From assembly GCF_003853415.1 (NCBI RefSeq), contig NZ_QTPP01000007.1:180987-244986 (forward strand): 64,000 nucleotides of DNA, read 5' to 3'. How positions within the stretch are numbered: the stretch's first letter is position 1; each line of letters opens with the position of its first letter. The notes beneath the pieces are model-generated. The model saw only the letters and a list, made by a program, of their open reading frames with translations. It made no database searches and was not told the origin of the DNA. The position numbers were made by a program, and so were the translations under genes. This DNA comes from Burkholderia sp. Bp9142 (GTDB lineage Bacteria > Pseudomonadota > Gammaproteobacteria > Burkholderiales > Burkholderiaceae). Shown one piece after another: positions 47,008 through 55,347 of the stretch.

Positions 47008-48474
47008 ATGAACGCTCCTATGAATGTCCTGTCGCCTGACGCGCTGGTGATGGTCGCCATCGTCGTCGCATGGCTGAATGACACCTTTACCGGTGCCGCT
47101 GGCCGCCGCCTGACCTATCTGATCGCGGTGGTTTCGTCGGTCGTCGCCGGCGTGTGGTTCGCGGTGCAGGCGCTCGACCCGCAGCAGTATTACTTCTTCT
47201 CGCGGATGGTCGTCGTCGACTCGTTCGCGAGCATGATGAAGGCCGTCGTGTCGATCGGCTTCGCGGTCTCGCTCGTCTATTCGCGCAAGTACCTCGAAGA
47301 CCGCGACATGTTCCGCGGCGACGTGTTCCTGCTGGGCATGTTCTCGCTGCTCGGGCAGCTGGTGATGGTGTCGGGCAACAACTTCCTGACGCTGTACCTC
47401 GGCCTCGAACTGATGTCGCTTTCGCTGTACGCGGTCATCGCGCTGCGCCGCGATGCCCCGCAGTCGAGCGAAGCCGCGATGAAGTACTACGTGCTGGGCG
47501 CGCTCGCGTCGGGCTTCGTGCTGTACGGCATCTCGATGCTCTACGGCGCGACCGGCTCGCTCGAGCTGGGCGAGGTGTACAAGGCGGTCGGCGGCAACAC
47601 CGACGCAGCCGTGCTGATGTTCGGCGTGGTCTTCATCGTCGCCGGTATCGCGTTCAAGCTCGGCGCCGTGCCGTTCCACATGTGGGTGCCGGACGTCTAC
47701 CAGGGCGCACCGACCGCGATGACGCTGTTCGTCGGCGGCGGCCCGAAGGTTGCCGCGTTCGCGTGGGGCCTGCGCTTCCTGGTGATGGGCCTGCTGCCGC
47801 TCGCACAGAACTGGCAGACCGCGCTCGTGATCCTCGCCGCGCTGTCGCTGATCGTCGGTAACATCACCGGTATCGTCCAGCGCAACATCAAGCGGATGCT
47901 CGCGTACTCGGCGATCTCGAACATGGGCTTCGTGCTGCTCGGCCTGCTCGCCGGCATCGTGAAGGGCGACGCGGCCGCGCCGGCGAACGCGTACAGCTCG
48001 GCGATGTTCTACGCGATCGTCTACCTGATCACGACGCTCGGCTCGTTCGGCGTGGTGATGCTGCTCGCACGCCGCGATTTCGAAGCGGAAACGATCGACG
48101 ACTTCAAGGGCCTCAACAAGCGCAGCCCGGTGTTCGCGTTCGTGATGATGGTCATGATGTTCTCGCTGGCCGGTATCCCGCCGACCGTCGGCTTCTATGC
48201 GAAGCTCGCGGTGCTCGAGGCGACCGTCAACGCGGGTCTCACGTGGCTGGCGGTGCTGGCCGTGATCACGTCGCTGTTCGGCGCGTTCTACTACCTGCGC
48301 ATCGTCAAGCTGATGTACTTCGATGCACCGCAGGATACGGCTCCGGTCACCGGCGATTTCTGCAAGCGCACGATCCTCGTGCTGAACGGCCTCGCGGTCG
48401 TCGTGCTCGGCCTGATCCCGAGCCCGCTGCTGACGGCCTGCCTGCAGGCGATCCGTCACACGCTGCCGCTGTAA
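47008..48474 (+). CDS. nuoN: NADH-quinone oxidoreductase subunit N
   Basis: A 488-residue antiporter-like proton-pumping subunit, last of the 14 nuo genes. It has LGLELMSLSLYAVIALRR (about residues 131-148), VPFHMWVPDVYQGAPTAMT (about 219-237) and MLAYSAISNMGFVLLGLLAG (about 297-316). GGAGG precedes the ATG at 47008. Its stop shares a base with the start of the DUF2818 gene (TAATG). Confidence 0.96.
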   Translation: MNAPMNVLSPDALVMVAIVVAWLNDTFTGAAGRRLTYLIAVVSSVVAGVWFAVQALDPQQYYFFSRMVVVDSFASMMKAVVSIGFAVSLVYSRKYLEDRDMFRGDVFLLGMFSLLGQLVMVSGNNFLTLYLGLELMSLSLYAVIALRRDAPQSSEAAMKYYVLGALASGFVLYGISMLYGATGSLELGEVYKAVGGNTDAAVLMFGVVFIVAGIAFKLGAVPFHMWVPDVYQGAPTAMTLFVGGGPKVAAFAWGLRFLVMGLLPLAQNWQTALVILAALSLIVGNITGIVQRNIKRMLAYSAISNMGFVLLGLLAGIVKGDAAAPANAYSSAMFYAIVYLITTLGSFGVVMLLARRDFEAETIDDFKGLNKRSPVFAFVMMVMMFSLAGIPPTVGFYAKLAVLEATVNAGLTWLAVLAVITSLFGAFYYLRIVKLMYFDAPQDTAPVTGDFCKRTILVLNGLAVVVLGLIPSPLLTACLQAIRHTLPL

Positions 48475-48770
48475 TGTCGGCAGCCGGCTGGTTCATCGTG
48501 CTGTTGGCGCTCGTGTGCGCCAACGTGCCGTTCCTGAACCAACGCCTCTTCGCCGTCGTGCCGATCGGCGCGACGAAGAAGAACGCGTGGGTTCGGATCG
48601 GCGAGCTGATCGTGCTGTATTTCGTCGTCGGCGCGCTCGGCTTCTGGCTCGAGTCGCGCGCCGGCAACCGCTTCGAACAAGGCTGGCAGTTTTACGCGAT
48701 CACGTTCAGTCTCTTCGTCGTGTTCGCTTTTCCCGGCTTCACGTTCCAGTATCTCGTCAAACGACGCTGA
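48474..48770 (+). CDS. DUF2818 family membrane protein
   Basis: A 98-residue protein with three membrane helices (about residues 4-20, 43-60, 72-90) and a basic C terminus. It is a family of unknown function known from beta-proteobacteria. The ATG overlaps the nuoN stop by one base, and the gene is on the nuo transcript, so a role in complex I assembly or as an accessory membrane subunit is a reasonable guess. Nothing in the sequence itself proves this. Confidence 0.82.
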   Translation: MSAAGWFIVLLALVCANVPFLNQRLFAVVPIGATKKNAWVRIGELIVLYFVVGALGFWLESRAGNRFEQGWQFYAITFSLFVVFAFPGFTFQYLVKRR

Positions 48771-48810
48771 CGGCTTCGGCCGTCACGTGCTCATTCCCCG
48801 GAGCCCGCCG

Positions 48811-49401
48811 ATGGCCGAACTTCCCAATCACGACGCCGCACTGACCGAAACCTGCCTCGAGAGCGAGGCGATTTTCGAAGGCTCGTTCCTCAAGCTCAAG
48901 CGCGATACCGTCCGTTTGCCGGATGGCAAGCAGGCCACGCGCGAATACGTCCAGCACCCGGGCGCGGTGATGGTGATCCCGCTGTTCGACGACGGCCGCG
49001 TGCTGATGGAAAGCCAGTATCGCTATCCGATCGGCAAGGTCATGGCCGAATTCCCGGCCGGCAAGCTCGACCCGAACGAAGGCGCGCTCGCCTGCGCGAT
49101 GCGCGAGTTGCGCGAGGAAACCGGCTACACGGCACGCGAATACGTGTTCCTGGCCCGGATTCACCCGATCATCTCCTATTCGACCGAATTCATCGACCTG
49201 TATCTCGCGCGCGGGCTGACGGCCGGCGAGCGCAAGCTCGATGAAGGCGAATTCCTCGAAACCTTCACGGCGACGCTGCCCGACCTGCAGGAATGGGTGC
49301 GCACGGGCCAGATCACCGACGTGAAGACGATCATCGGCACAATGTGGCTCGACAAGGTACTGTCCGGCACCTGGCCGCTCGGCCCGGTCGAGATGCCCTG
49401 A
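48811..49401 (+). CDS. NUDIX hydrolase, probable ADP-ribose pyrophosphatase
   Basis: A 196-residue NUDIX enzyme. The Nudix box G-x5-E-x7-R-E-U-x-E-E-x-G is complete in GKLDPNEGALACAMRELREETGY (about residues 92-114, quoted as pattern). Flanking residues (QYRYPIGKVMAEFPAGKLD) match the ADP-ribose pyrophosphatase group that hydrolyses ADP-ribose to AMP and ribose 5-phosphate. An in-frame ATG at 48787 is less likely. It follows the DUF2818 gene by 40 bases, probably in the same transcript as nuo. Confidence 0.9.
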   Translation: MAELPNHDAALTETCLESEAIFEGSFLKLKRDTVRLPDGKQATREYVQHPGAVMVIPLFDDGRVLMESQYRYPIGKVMAEFPAGKLDPNEGALACAMRELREETGYTAREYVFLARIHPIISYSTEFIDLYLARGLTAGERKLDEGEFLETFTATLPDLQEWVRTGQITDVKTIIGTMWLDKVLSGTWPLGPVEMP

Positions 49402-49488
49402 CGGCGTGTCAGCGGCGGGTGGGGCGTCGCGTTACAATCCTGTGACGCGGCCGCTGTCCGGCCGCGCGATCCTGATTTAGCACGATCG

Positions 49489-49516
49489 TTCACAAAAGCG
49501 CGATTTGCGCTACACT
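49489..49516 (+). promoter_or_regulatory. Promoter of the DUF1178 gene
   Basis: TTCACA (49489-49494), 16 bases, TACACT (49511-49516), giving a start about 15 bases before the ATG at 49538. No Shine-Dalgarno is visible in the short leader. Confidence 0.5.
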
Positions 49517-49537
49517 CGTCACACGCCCTGATTCAGC

Positions 49538-49960
49538 ATGAAGGTCCTCGATTTACAGTGCCCGCACGGTCATCGGTTCGAAGGCTGGTTCGCTTCCGCC
49601 GATGAGTTTGAAGCGCAGTTGTCCCGCAAGCTGGTCGAATGTCCGGTGTGCGGGACGACCGAGATCAACCGGATGCCGTCTGCGCCGCGCCTGAACCTGT
49701 CGGGTGCGACGCAGGCGCAGCCGGCCGATCCGCGCGCGCTGCAGGCGCAGGTGATGCGCGCGCTGCGCGAGGTGCTGGAGAAGACCGAGAATGTGGGCGA
49801 GCGCTTCGCCGAGGAAGCGCGGCGCATCCATTACAACGAAGCGCCGGCACGCAGCATTCGTGGCGTCACGACGCCGGAGGATGCGCAATCCTTGGTCGAA
49901 GAAGGCATCGACGTGATGCCGCTGCCGATTCCTGCCGCGCTGAAAGAACCGCTGCAATGA
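49538..49960 (+). CDS. DUF1178 family protein
   Basis: A 140-residue protein of unknown function. The N-terminal part carries a zinc-ribbon-like pair of motifs, LQCPHGHRFEGWF (C8 and two His) and LVECPVCGTTEINRMPSAP (CxxC). The C-terminal part is helical and charged (RALREVLEKTENVGERFAEEARRIHYNE). The order ends in a short hydrophobic tail (PLPIPAALKEPL). Related proteins often sit beside NUDIX and nuo genes. Start chosen as the first ATG, giving the conserved MKVLDLQCPHGH. Confidence 0.87.
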   Translation: MKVLDLQCPHGHRFEGWFASADEFEAQLSRKLVECPVCGTTEINRMPSAPRLNLSGATQAQPADPRALQAQVMRALREVLEKTENVGERFAEEARRIHYNEAPARSIRGVTTPEDAQSLVEEGIDVMPLPIPAALKEPLQ

Positions 49961-50006
49961 CGTAAGCAGTGTGTCCTTGCCGGGCCGGACGGCCGCGGTG
50001 AGCCTT

Positions 50007-50053
50007 GCATGGGACCCGAGTAAAGCGCTAATAAAGCGCTAACTCTGGTCGAC
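50007..50053. repeat. Palindromic repeat, copy 1
   Basis: Opens GCATGGGACCCGAGT and ends AACTCTGGTCGAC, with two AAAGCGCTAA-type units inside. Outer arms GACCCGAGT and ACTCTGGTC pair except for one C/T mismatch. A second copy follows after 6 bases. Confidence 0.75.
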
Positions 50054-50059
50054 CGCGAA

Positions 50060-50103
50060 GCATGGGACCAGAGTAAAGCGCTAAAGCGCTAACTCTGGTC
50101 GAC
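50060..50103. repeat. Palindromic repeat, copy 2
   Basis: Same 5' and 3' sequence as copy 1 but 3 bases shorter in the middle, with perfect 9-bp arms GACCAGAGT (50066-50074) and ACTCTGGTC (50092-50100). The centre has AGCGCTAAAGCGCT. It lies 14 bases before the first acyl-CoA dehydrogenase. Confidence 0.75.
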
Positions 50104-50117
50104 AGGAGACACTGCGC

Positions 50118-51314
50118 ATGGATCTGGATTATTCCCCCGCCGACGACGCGTTCCGCGTCGACGTCCGCGCCTGGCTCGAGGCCAATCTGCCTCACGCACT
50201 GCGCGCCAAAGTACTCGATCACAAACGACTCGACCGCGAGGATTACGCGAGCTGGCACCGGATTCTCGGCCAGCGCGGCTGGTCCGCTCCCGCATGGCCG
50301 GCCGAATACGGCGGCCCGGACTGGAACGCGACGCAGCGCCACATCTGGGACGAGGAGTGCGCACGCATCGGCGCGCCGACCGTGCTGCCGTTCGGCGTAT
50401 CGATGGTCGCGCCGGTGCTGATGAAATACGGCAGCGAAGCGCAGAAGCGCCACTATCTGCCGCGCATCCTCGACGGCACCGACTGGTGGTGCCAGGGCTA
50501 TTCCGAGCCGGGTTCCGGATCGGACCTCGCATCGCTGCGCACGCGCGCCGAACGCCGCGGCGACCACTACGTCGTCAACGGCCAGAAGACGTGGACGACG
50601 CTCGGCCAGTACGCGGACATGATGTTCTGCCTCGTGCGCACCGATCCGGCGGCGAAGAAGCAGGAGGGCATCTCGTTCCTGCTGATCGACATGAAGACGC
50701 CCGGCATCACGGTGCGTCCGATCATCACGCTCGACGAGGACCACGAGGTCAACGAGGTGTTCTTCGAGGACGTGCAGGTGCCCGCCGGGAATCTCGTCGG
50801 CGATGAAAACCGCGGCTGGACTTACGCGAAATACCTGTTGGGCCACGAACGCACCGGCATCGCGCGCGTCGGCGGGTCGAAGCGCGAGCTCGCGTTCCTG
50901 AAGCGGGTGGCGTCGAACCAGCGCAAGAACGGCAAGCCGCTGCTCGCCGATCCCGTGTTTGCCGCGAAGGTCGCGGCGCTCGAAGTCGAGCTGATGGCGC
51001 TCGAGGTGACGGTGTTGCGCGTCGTGAGCCGCGAGACGAGCGGCAAGGGGCCGGGCCCGGAGGCGTCGATGCTGAAGATCAAGGGTACCGAGGTCCAGCA
51101 GGCGCTCACCGAGCTGATGTTCGAGGCGATCGGGCCGCTGGCCGCGCCGTTCGACGTCCCGTTCCTCGAGGGCGAGCGCGAACACAGCATCGCGGGCGAC
51201 GACGATGCTGCGCCGCTCGCCGCGTACTACTTCAATTATCGGAAGACGTCGATCTACGGCGGCTCGAACGAGATTCAGAAAAACATCATCGCGCAGATGA
51301 TTCTCGGGCTGTGA
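50118..51314 (+). CDS. Acyl-CoA dehydrogenase, catalytic-type subunit
   Basis: A 398-residue flavoenzyme of the acyl-CoA dehydrogenase family. FAD-binding signatures are intact: WWCQGYSEPGSGSDLASLRTRAE (about residues 121-143, quoted in part), VVNGQKTWTTLGQYADMM, and the C-terminal YGGSNEIQKNIIAQMILGL. A glutamate before EREHSI in the C-terminal domain may be the catalytic base. AGGAG precedes the ATG. It is followed 19 bases later by a second, dissimilar dehydrogenase, so the two may form a heteromeric enzyme. Substrate unknown. Confidence 0.9.
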   Translation: MDLDYSPADDAFRVDVRAWLEANLPHALRAKVLDHKRLDREDYASWHRILGQRGWSAPAWPAEYGGPDWNATQRHIWDEECARIGAPTVLPFGVSMVAPVLMKYGSEAQKRHYLPRILDGTDWWCQGYSEPGSGSDLASLRTRAERRGDHYVVNGQKTWTTLGQYADMMFCLVRTDPAAKKQEGISFLLIDMKTPGITVRPIITLDEDHEVNEVFFEDVQVPAGNLVGDENRGWTYAKYLLGHERTGIARVGGSKRELAFLKRVASNQRKNGKPLLADPVFAAKVAALEVELMALEVTVLRVVSRETSGKGPGPEASMLKIKGTEVQQALTELMFEAIGPLAAPFDVPFLEGEREHSIAGDDDAAPLAAYYFNYRKTSIYGGSNEIQKNIIAQMILGL

Positions 51315-51333
51315 TCAGGGAACGGAGACAACC

Positions 51334-52467
51334 ATGGATTTCAGCTTTACCGATGAACAGCAGCAGTTCGCCGACGCACTGCGCCGTTATCTCGGCGAGC
51401 AATACGGTTTCGACGCGCGCCAGGCGATCGTGCGCAGCGATGCCGGCGTGTCGGACGCGCAATGGAGCGCATTCGCGGAGCTGGGCCTGACCGCGCTGCC
51501 CGTGCCGGACGCGCAGGGCGGCATCGGCGGCGGCTCGGTCGACATGCTGGTTGCGATGCAGGCGCTCGGCCGCGCACTCGTGGTCGAGCCATACTGGGCG
51601 ACGGCGGTCGGCGTCGAGGCACTGCGCGTCGCCGGGTCCGGCACGGGCGACGATGCGGCACTGCTGGAAGCGGTCGCGCAAGGGCAGAAGCGCCTGGCCG
51701 TTGCATTCCACGAACCGCGGGCGCGCTACGACCTGTACGAACTCGACACGCATGCGCGCGAGCAGGGCGGCACGTACCGGCTGACCGGCACCAAGTCGGT
51801 CGTGCAGCACGGCGCACAGGCGCACGCGTGGATCGTGCCGGCGCGTGTCGCCGGTGGCGGCATCGGCCTGTTCGTCGTCGAGCGCGACGCCGCGGGAGTG
51901 ACGCTCGTCGACTACCGGACGATCGACGGCCAGCGCGCCGCGACGATCGAGCTGCATGAAACGCCTGCGCGGCAACTGACGGGCGGCGCACGCGACGCGG
52001 CTGCACTCGAGCAGATTGCCGATTACGCGACCTTCCTGTTGTGCGCGGAAGCGGTCGGCGCACTCGACGAACTGAACCGCGCGACGGTCGAATACACGAA
52101 GACGCGCGAACAGTTCGGCGTACCGATCGCGCGTTTCCAGGCACTGCAGCACCGGATGGTCGACATGCTGATTCACGCGGAGCAGGCGCGCTCGCTGACC
52201 TATCTGGCCGCGGTGCGTTACGCGGGCGGCGATGCCGATGCGCGGCGCAAGGCGGTTTCCGCCGCGAAGGCGCGGGTCGGCGCGGCCGCACGCTTCGTCG
52301 GCCAGCAGGCCGTGCAACTGCACGGCGGCATGGGCGTGACCAACGAGGTCGCCGCCGCGCATCTGTTCAAGCGGCTGTCGATCATCGAGACGACACTCGG
52401 CGACACCGATCACCACCTTGCGCGCATCGCGGCCCTGCCGGATTTCGCGCAGGCCGACGCGGCGTGA
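51334..52467 (+). CDS. Acyl-CoA dehydrogenase-like protein, possible partner subunit
   Basis: A 377-residue acyl-CoA dehydrogenase relative. The N-terminal domain is MDFSFTDEQQQFADALRRYLGEQ, and the C-terminal domain retains QLHGGMGVTNEVAAAHLFKRL. The flavin-contacting middle is degenerate: the usual T-E-P-x-G-S-D is replaced by AFHEPRARYDLYEL. This loss, next to an intact dehydrogenase, recalls alpha2-beta2 heterotetramers of steroid degradation in which each dimer half gives part of the site. GGAG precedes the ATG. Confidence 0.87.
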   Translation: MDFSFTDEQQQFADALRRYLGEQYGFDARQAIVRSDAGVSDAQWSAFAELGLTALPVPDAQGGIGGGSVDMLVAMQALGRALVVEPYWATAVGVEALRVAGSGTGDDAALLEAVAQGQKRLAVAFHEPRARYDLYELDTHAREQGGTYRLTGTKSVVQHGAQAHAWIVPARVAGGGIGLFVVERDAAGVTLVDYRTIDGQRAATIELHETPARQLTGGARDAAALEQIADYATFLLCAEAVGALDELNRATVEYTKTREQFGVPIARFQALQHRMVDMLIHAEQARSLTYLAAVRYAGGDADARRKAVSAAKARVGAAARFVGQQAVQLHGGMGVTNEVAAAHLFKRLSIIETTLGDTDHHLARIAALPDFAQADAA

Positions 52468-52501
52468 CGGCGACGCGAGAGCGCGCCGAAGGAGATAGAC
52501 A

Positions 52502-52963
52502 GTGGGTATCAGTTACGAAGATCTGGAAGTCGACAGTACGACCGAAATCGGCCGCTACACGTTCGAGGCGGACGACATCAAGGCGTTCGCGCAACGCTAC
52601 GATCCGCAACCGTTCCACCTCGACGAGGAAGCCGGCAAGGCATCGCCGTTCGGCGGACTGGTGGCGAGCGGCTGGCATACGTGTTCGGTGTTCATGAGCC
52701 TGCTCATCAAGAAGCTGGGGCCGGATTCGACCAGCATGGGTTCGCCCGGCATCGACGCGATCCGCTGGCTCAAGCCCGTGCGTGCCGGCGACACGATCAC
52801 GATGTACCAGAAAGTCCACGACAAGCGCGTGTCGGCGAGCAAGCCCGATCGCGGCATCGTGTCGACCGAGTGGATCGGCATCAACGGCGCCGGCGACACG
52901 GTGATCACCGTGCATACCAAGGTGATCTTCGGGCTGCGCCATCCGCAAGGAGCGGGCGCATGA
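52502..52963 (+). CDS. MaoC family dehydratase (first of a pair)
   Basis: A 153-residue hotdog-fold enoyl-CoA hydratase. The catalytic motif D-x4-H occurs in AQRYDPQPFHLDEEAGKASPFGGLVASG (about residues 31-58, quoted in part), followed by WHTCSVFMSL. The GTG start at 52502 has AAGGAG at 9 bases. The stop overlaps the next MaoC gene (ATGA). Paired MaoC proteins can form a heteromeric hydratase. Confidence 0.9.
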   Translation: MGISYEDLEVDSTTEIGRYTFEADDIKAFAQRYDPQPFHLDEEAGKASPFGGLVASGWHTCSVFMSLLIKKLGPDSTSMGSPGIDAIRWLKPVRAGDTITMYQKVHDKRVSASKPDRGIVSTEWIGINGAGDTVITVHTKVIFGLRHPQGAGA

Positions 52964-53436
52964 CGGACGTGACATTGCCGCTGATCGCGTCGGCTCGGGC
53001 GCTGCATGCGCTGGCCGGTGCGGAACCGCTTGCGAGCGGCTGGGTCGAGATCGACCAGCGTCGCGTCGACGGTTTCGCCGACGCGACCGGCGATCACCAG
53101 TGGATTCACGTCGATCCCGAGCGCGCGCGGCGCGACTCGCCGTTCGGCGGCCCGATCGCGCACGGGTTCCTGACGCTGTCGCTGATTCCCGCGCTGATGA
53201 GCGATGCGATGCGCTTCGAGCAGAAGATGGGCGTGAACTACGGACTGAACCGCGTGCGGTTCCTGAAGCCGGTGCCGGTCGGCGCGCGCGTGCGCGCGCT
53301 GTTCGCGGTGAAGGAAACCGTGGAAGTCGCGCGGGGCGGCGTGCAGGTGACGTGGTCGGTATCGATGCAGGTCGAGCGTCCCGACGCGCCGTTACTTGTT
53401 TGCGCGGCGGAATTCATGACGCTGCACTACTTCTGA
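52960..53436 (+). CDS. MaoC family dehydratase (second of a pair)
   Basis: A 158-residue hotdog-fold hydratase with the (R)-hydratase type motif ATGDHQWIHVDPERARRDSPFGGPIAHGFLTLSL (quoted in part; Asp and His catalytic, about residues 37-70). It ends in AAEFMTLHYF. It begins with a 4-base overlap on the first MaoC gene, so equal translation is likely. No terminator follows before the convergent GST gene. Confidence 0.9.
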   Translation: MTDVTLPLIASARALHALAGAEPLASGWVEIDQRRVDGFADATGDHQWIHVDPERARRDSPFGGPIAHGFLTLSLIPALMSDAMRFEQKMGVNYGLNRVRFLKPVPVGARVRALFAVKETVEVARGGVQVTWSVSMQVERPDAPLLVCAAEFMTLHYF

Positions 53437-53487
53437 TGCGCGCGGCGGTATCGATGGATGTCGCCGCGTTGCACGTCGTGTGCTGCT

Positions 53488-54180
53488 TCAGTGCTTCGCG
53501 TATTGCGTCGCGCCGAACAGCATCTCGCGTGCCTTGTCGTCCTGCAGTGGCTTGCGCAGCGATGCGAGCACCTCGACGCCGCGCTGCACGGCCGGACGCG
53601 CGGCAATCGCTTCGTGCCAGCGCTTCACGTTCGGCAGTTCGTCGAGCACGATGCCCTGGTTCTGCCACGAACGTGTCCACGGGAACGTCGCAATGTCCGC
53701 GATCGTGTACGTGTCGCCGGCGAGATAGGCGGATTCGCCGAGGCGCTTTTCCATCACGTTGTACAGGCGCTTCGCTTCGTTCGTGTAGCGATTGACCGCG
53801 TATTCGATCTTCTCCGGCGCATACAGCCGGAAGTGATGCGCCTGCCCGAGCATCGGGCCGACGCCGCCCATCTGGAACATCAGCCATTCGAGCGTCGCGT
53901 AGCGCGCGGCCGGCTCGGTCGGCAGGAACTTGCCGGTCTTTTCCGCCAGGTACACGAGGATCGCGCCCGATTCGAACAGCGAGATCGGCTTGCCGCCGGG
54001 GCCTTCCGCGTCGACGATCGCGGGGATCTTGTTGTTCGGGCTGATCTTCAGGAATTCGGGCGTGAACTGGTCGCCCGCACCGATATCGACCGGATGCACA
54101 CGATACGCGAGGCCCGTTTCCTCGAGCATGATGTGTACCTTGTGGCCGTTCGGGGTCGCCCAGCTGTAGACGTCGATCAT
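53488..54180 (-). CDS. Glutathione S-transferase family protein (Ure2/YghU-like)
   Basis: A 230-residue GST with an N-terminal thioredoxin-like domain (VYSWATPNGHKVHIMLEETG, about residues 4-23; NNKIPAIVD; LFESGAILVYLAEKTG) and a C-terminal helical domain (DTYTIADIATFPWTRSW). The residue order matches the Ure2p/YghU-related group, which often has disulfide-bond reductase activity. The ATG at 54180 has AAGGAG in place; an ATG at 54195 would put the ribosome site inside the gene. Confidence 0.92.
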   Translation of the reverse strand: MIDVYSWATPNGHKVHIMLEETGLAYRVHPVDIGAGDQFTPEFLKISPNNKIPAIVDAEGPGGKPISLFESGAILVYLAEKTGKFLPTEPAARYATLEWLMFQMGGVGPMLGQAHHFRLYAPEKIEYAVNRYTNEAKRLYNVMEKRLGESAYLAGDTYTIADIATFPWTRSWQNQGIVLDELPNVKRWHEAIAARPAVQRGVEVLASLRKPLQDDKAREMLFGATQYAKH

Positions 54181-54344
54181 TGTCAACTCCTTCATTGCAT
54201 GCGCGAAAACGGCGCCGACAGGGCGCCGCGACAGGCGGTCATTAGAGCATGGATCAATGCGGGCTGCAGGCGACGGAAACGTGCGGCCGCGCGCGTGTCG
54301 CCGTGACGGCGGAAACGCCGCTGGAACGGCGGGAGCGCGCCGGA

Positions 54345-55136
54345 TCAGCGCTTGTAGCGCGGCTCGCGTTTCTCGAGAAAAGCGGTAATGCCTTCGAACG
54401 CGTCCGCGTGATGCAGCGATGCGACGAAGTGATCGCGCTCGGTGCCGAGATGTGCATCGAGCGGCTGCGCGGTCGCATCGTCGAGCAATGACTTGATGCG
54501 CGTGAGCGCGTTCGGCGAGATGCCGGCAAGCGAGTCGGCCCACGCGAGCGCATCGGACAAGGCGGCACCGGGCACGGCGAGCCGATTGACGACGCCGAGC
54601 GCATGCAGGCGTTCGGCCGCGACGGGCTTGCCCTCGAACAGGATTTCGGCGGCGAGCGCACGCGGCAGCGCACGCGCGAGGAACCACGAGCCGCCGCCGT
54701 CGGGCGTGAGGCCGACGCGTGCGTACGACATCACGAACTTTGCATCGTGCGCGGCAACGATCAGGTCGCTCGCGAGCGCGAGCGAGAAGCCCGCGCCGGC
54801 CGCCGCACCTTCGACCGCCGCGATCACGGGTTTCGTCGATGCACGGATCGCCGTGATCCACGCGCCGAGCTGGTCGATACTGTCGGCCTGATAGGACGGA
54901 TCCTTCGAACGGTTGTCGAGCAACCGGTTCAGGTTGCCGCCCGCGCAAAAGAAACGATCGGCCCCCGTGAGCACGACGGCACGAATCGCGGGGTCGCGCT
55001 CGGCGGTGGCGAGCGCTTCGACGCCGGCCGCATACATGTCGGGATGCAGCGCGTTGCGCGCGCCGGGATTGGATAGTGTGAGGACGAGCGTCGATTCGCT
55101 CTCGGGCGGACGCGAGGCCAGCAGTTCAGCACTCAT
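54345..55136 (-). CDS. Enoyl-CoA hydratase/isomerase family protein
   Basis: A 263-residue crotonase-fold enzyme. The oxyanion hole is formed in FFCAGGNLNRL (about residues 63-73) and EGAAAGAGFSLALASDLIVAA (about 107-127). The acid-base position within the GGGSWFLARALPRA segment (about 147-160) lacks the usual second Glu of true hydratases, so isomerase or another crotonase activity is possible. It is divergent from the second GST with an operator-like palindrome between them. Confidence 0.88.
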   Translation of the reverse strand: MSAELLASRPPESESTLVLTLSNPGARNALHPDMYAAGVEALATAERDPAIRAVVLTGADRFFCAGGNLNRLLDNRSKDPSYQADSIDQLGAWITAIRASTKPVIAAVEGAAAGAGFSLALASDLIVAAHDAKFVMSYARVGLTPDGGGSWFLARALPRALAAEILFEGKPVAAERLHALGVVNRLAVPGAALSDALAWADSLAGISPNALTRIKSLLDDATAQPLDAHLGTERDHFVASLHHADAFEGITAFLEKREPRYKR

Positions 55137-55264
55137 GCGAGTGTGTCTCCATTGGATGGCGGGGCTGCGGCGCCGCGCGTTGCGCGGGCGCTTGCGCATC
55201 CCTGTGAGGATGCTGCCGCAGCGGATGTATTGTTGTCATGACGGACGCGAAACTGCTTTAGACT

Positions 55265-55278
55265 AGCACGAACGTGCT
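55265..55278. promoter_or_regulatory. Operator-like palindrome between divergent genes
   Basis: A perfect AGCACG-AA-CGTGCT inverted repeat in the 211-base gap between the enoyl-CoA hydratase and GST genes, 70 bases before the GST start. The form suits a TetR-family regulator of acyl-CoA metabolism, but the regulator is not identified here. Confidence 0.5.
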
Positions 55279-55347
55279 TTTCAGCGCGACGCATCCCGAT
55301 GCGGCCGGCGTCGCTGCGGCCGCGCTTCAGCAAGGAAGGAGACTCTG

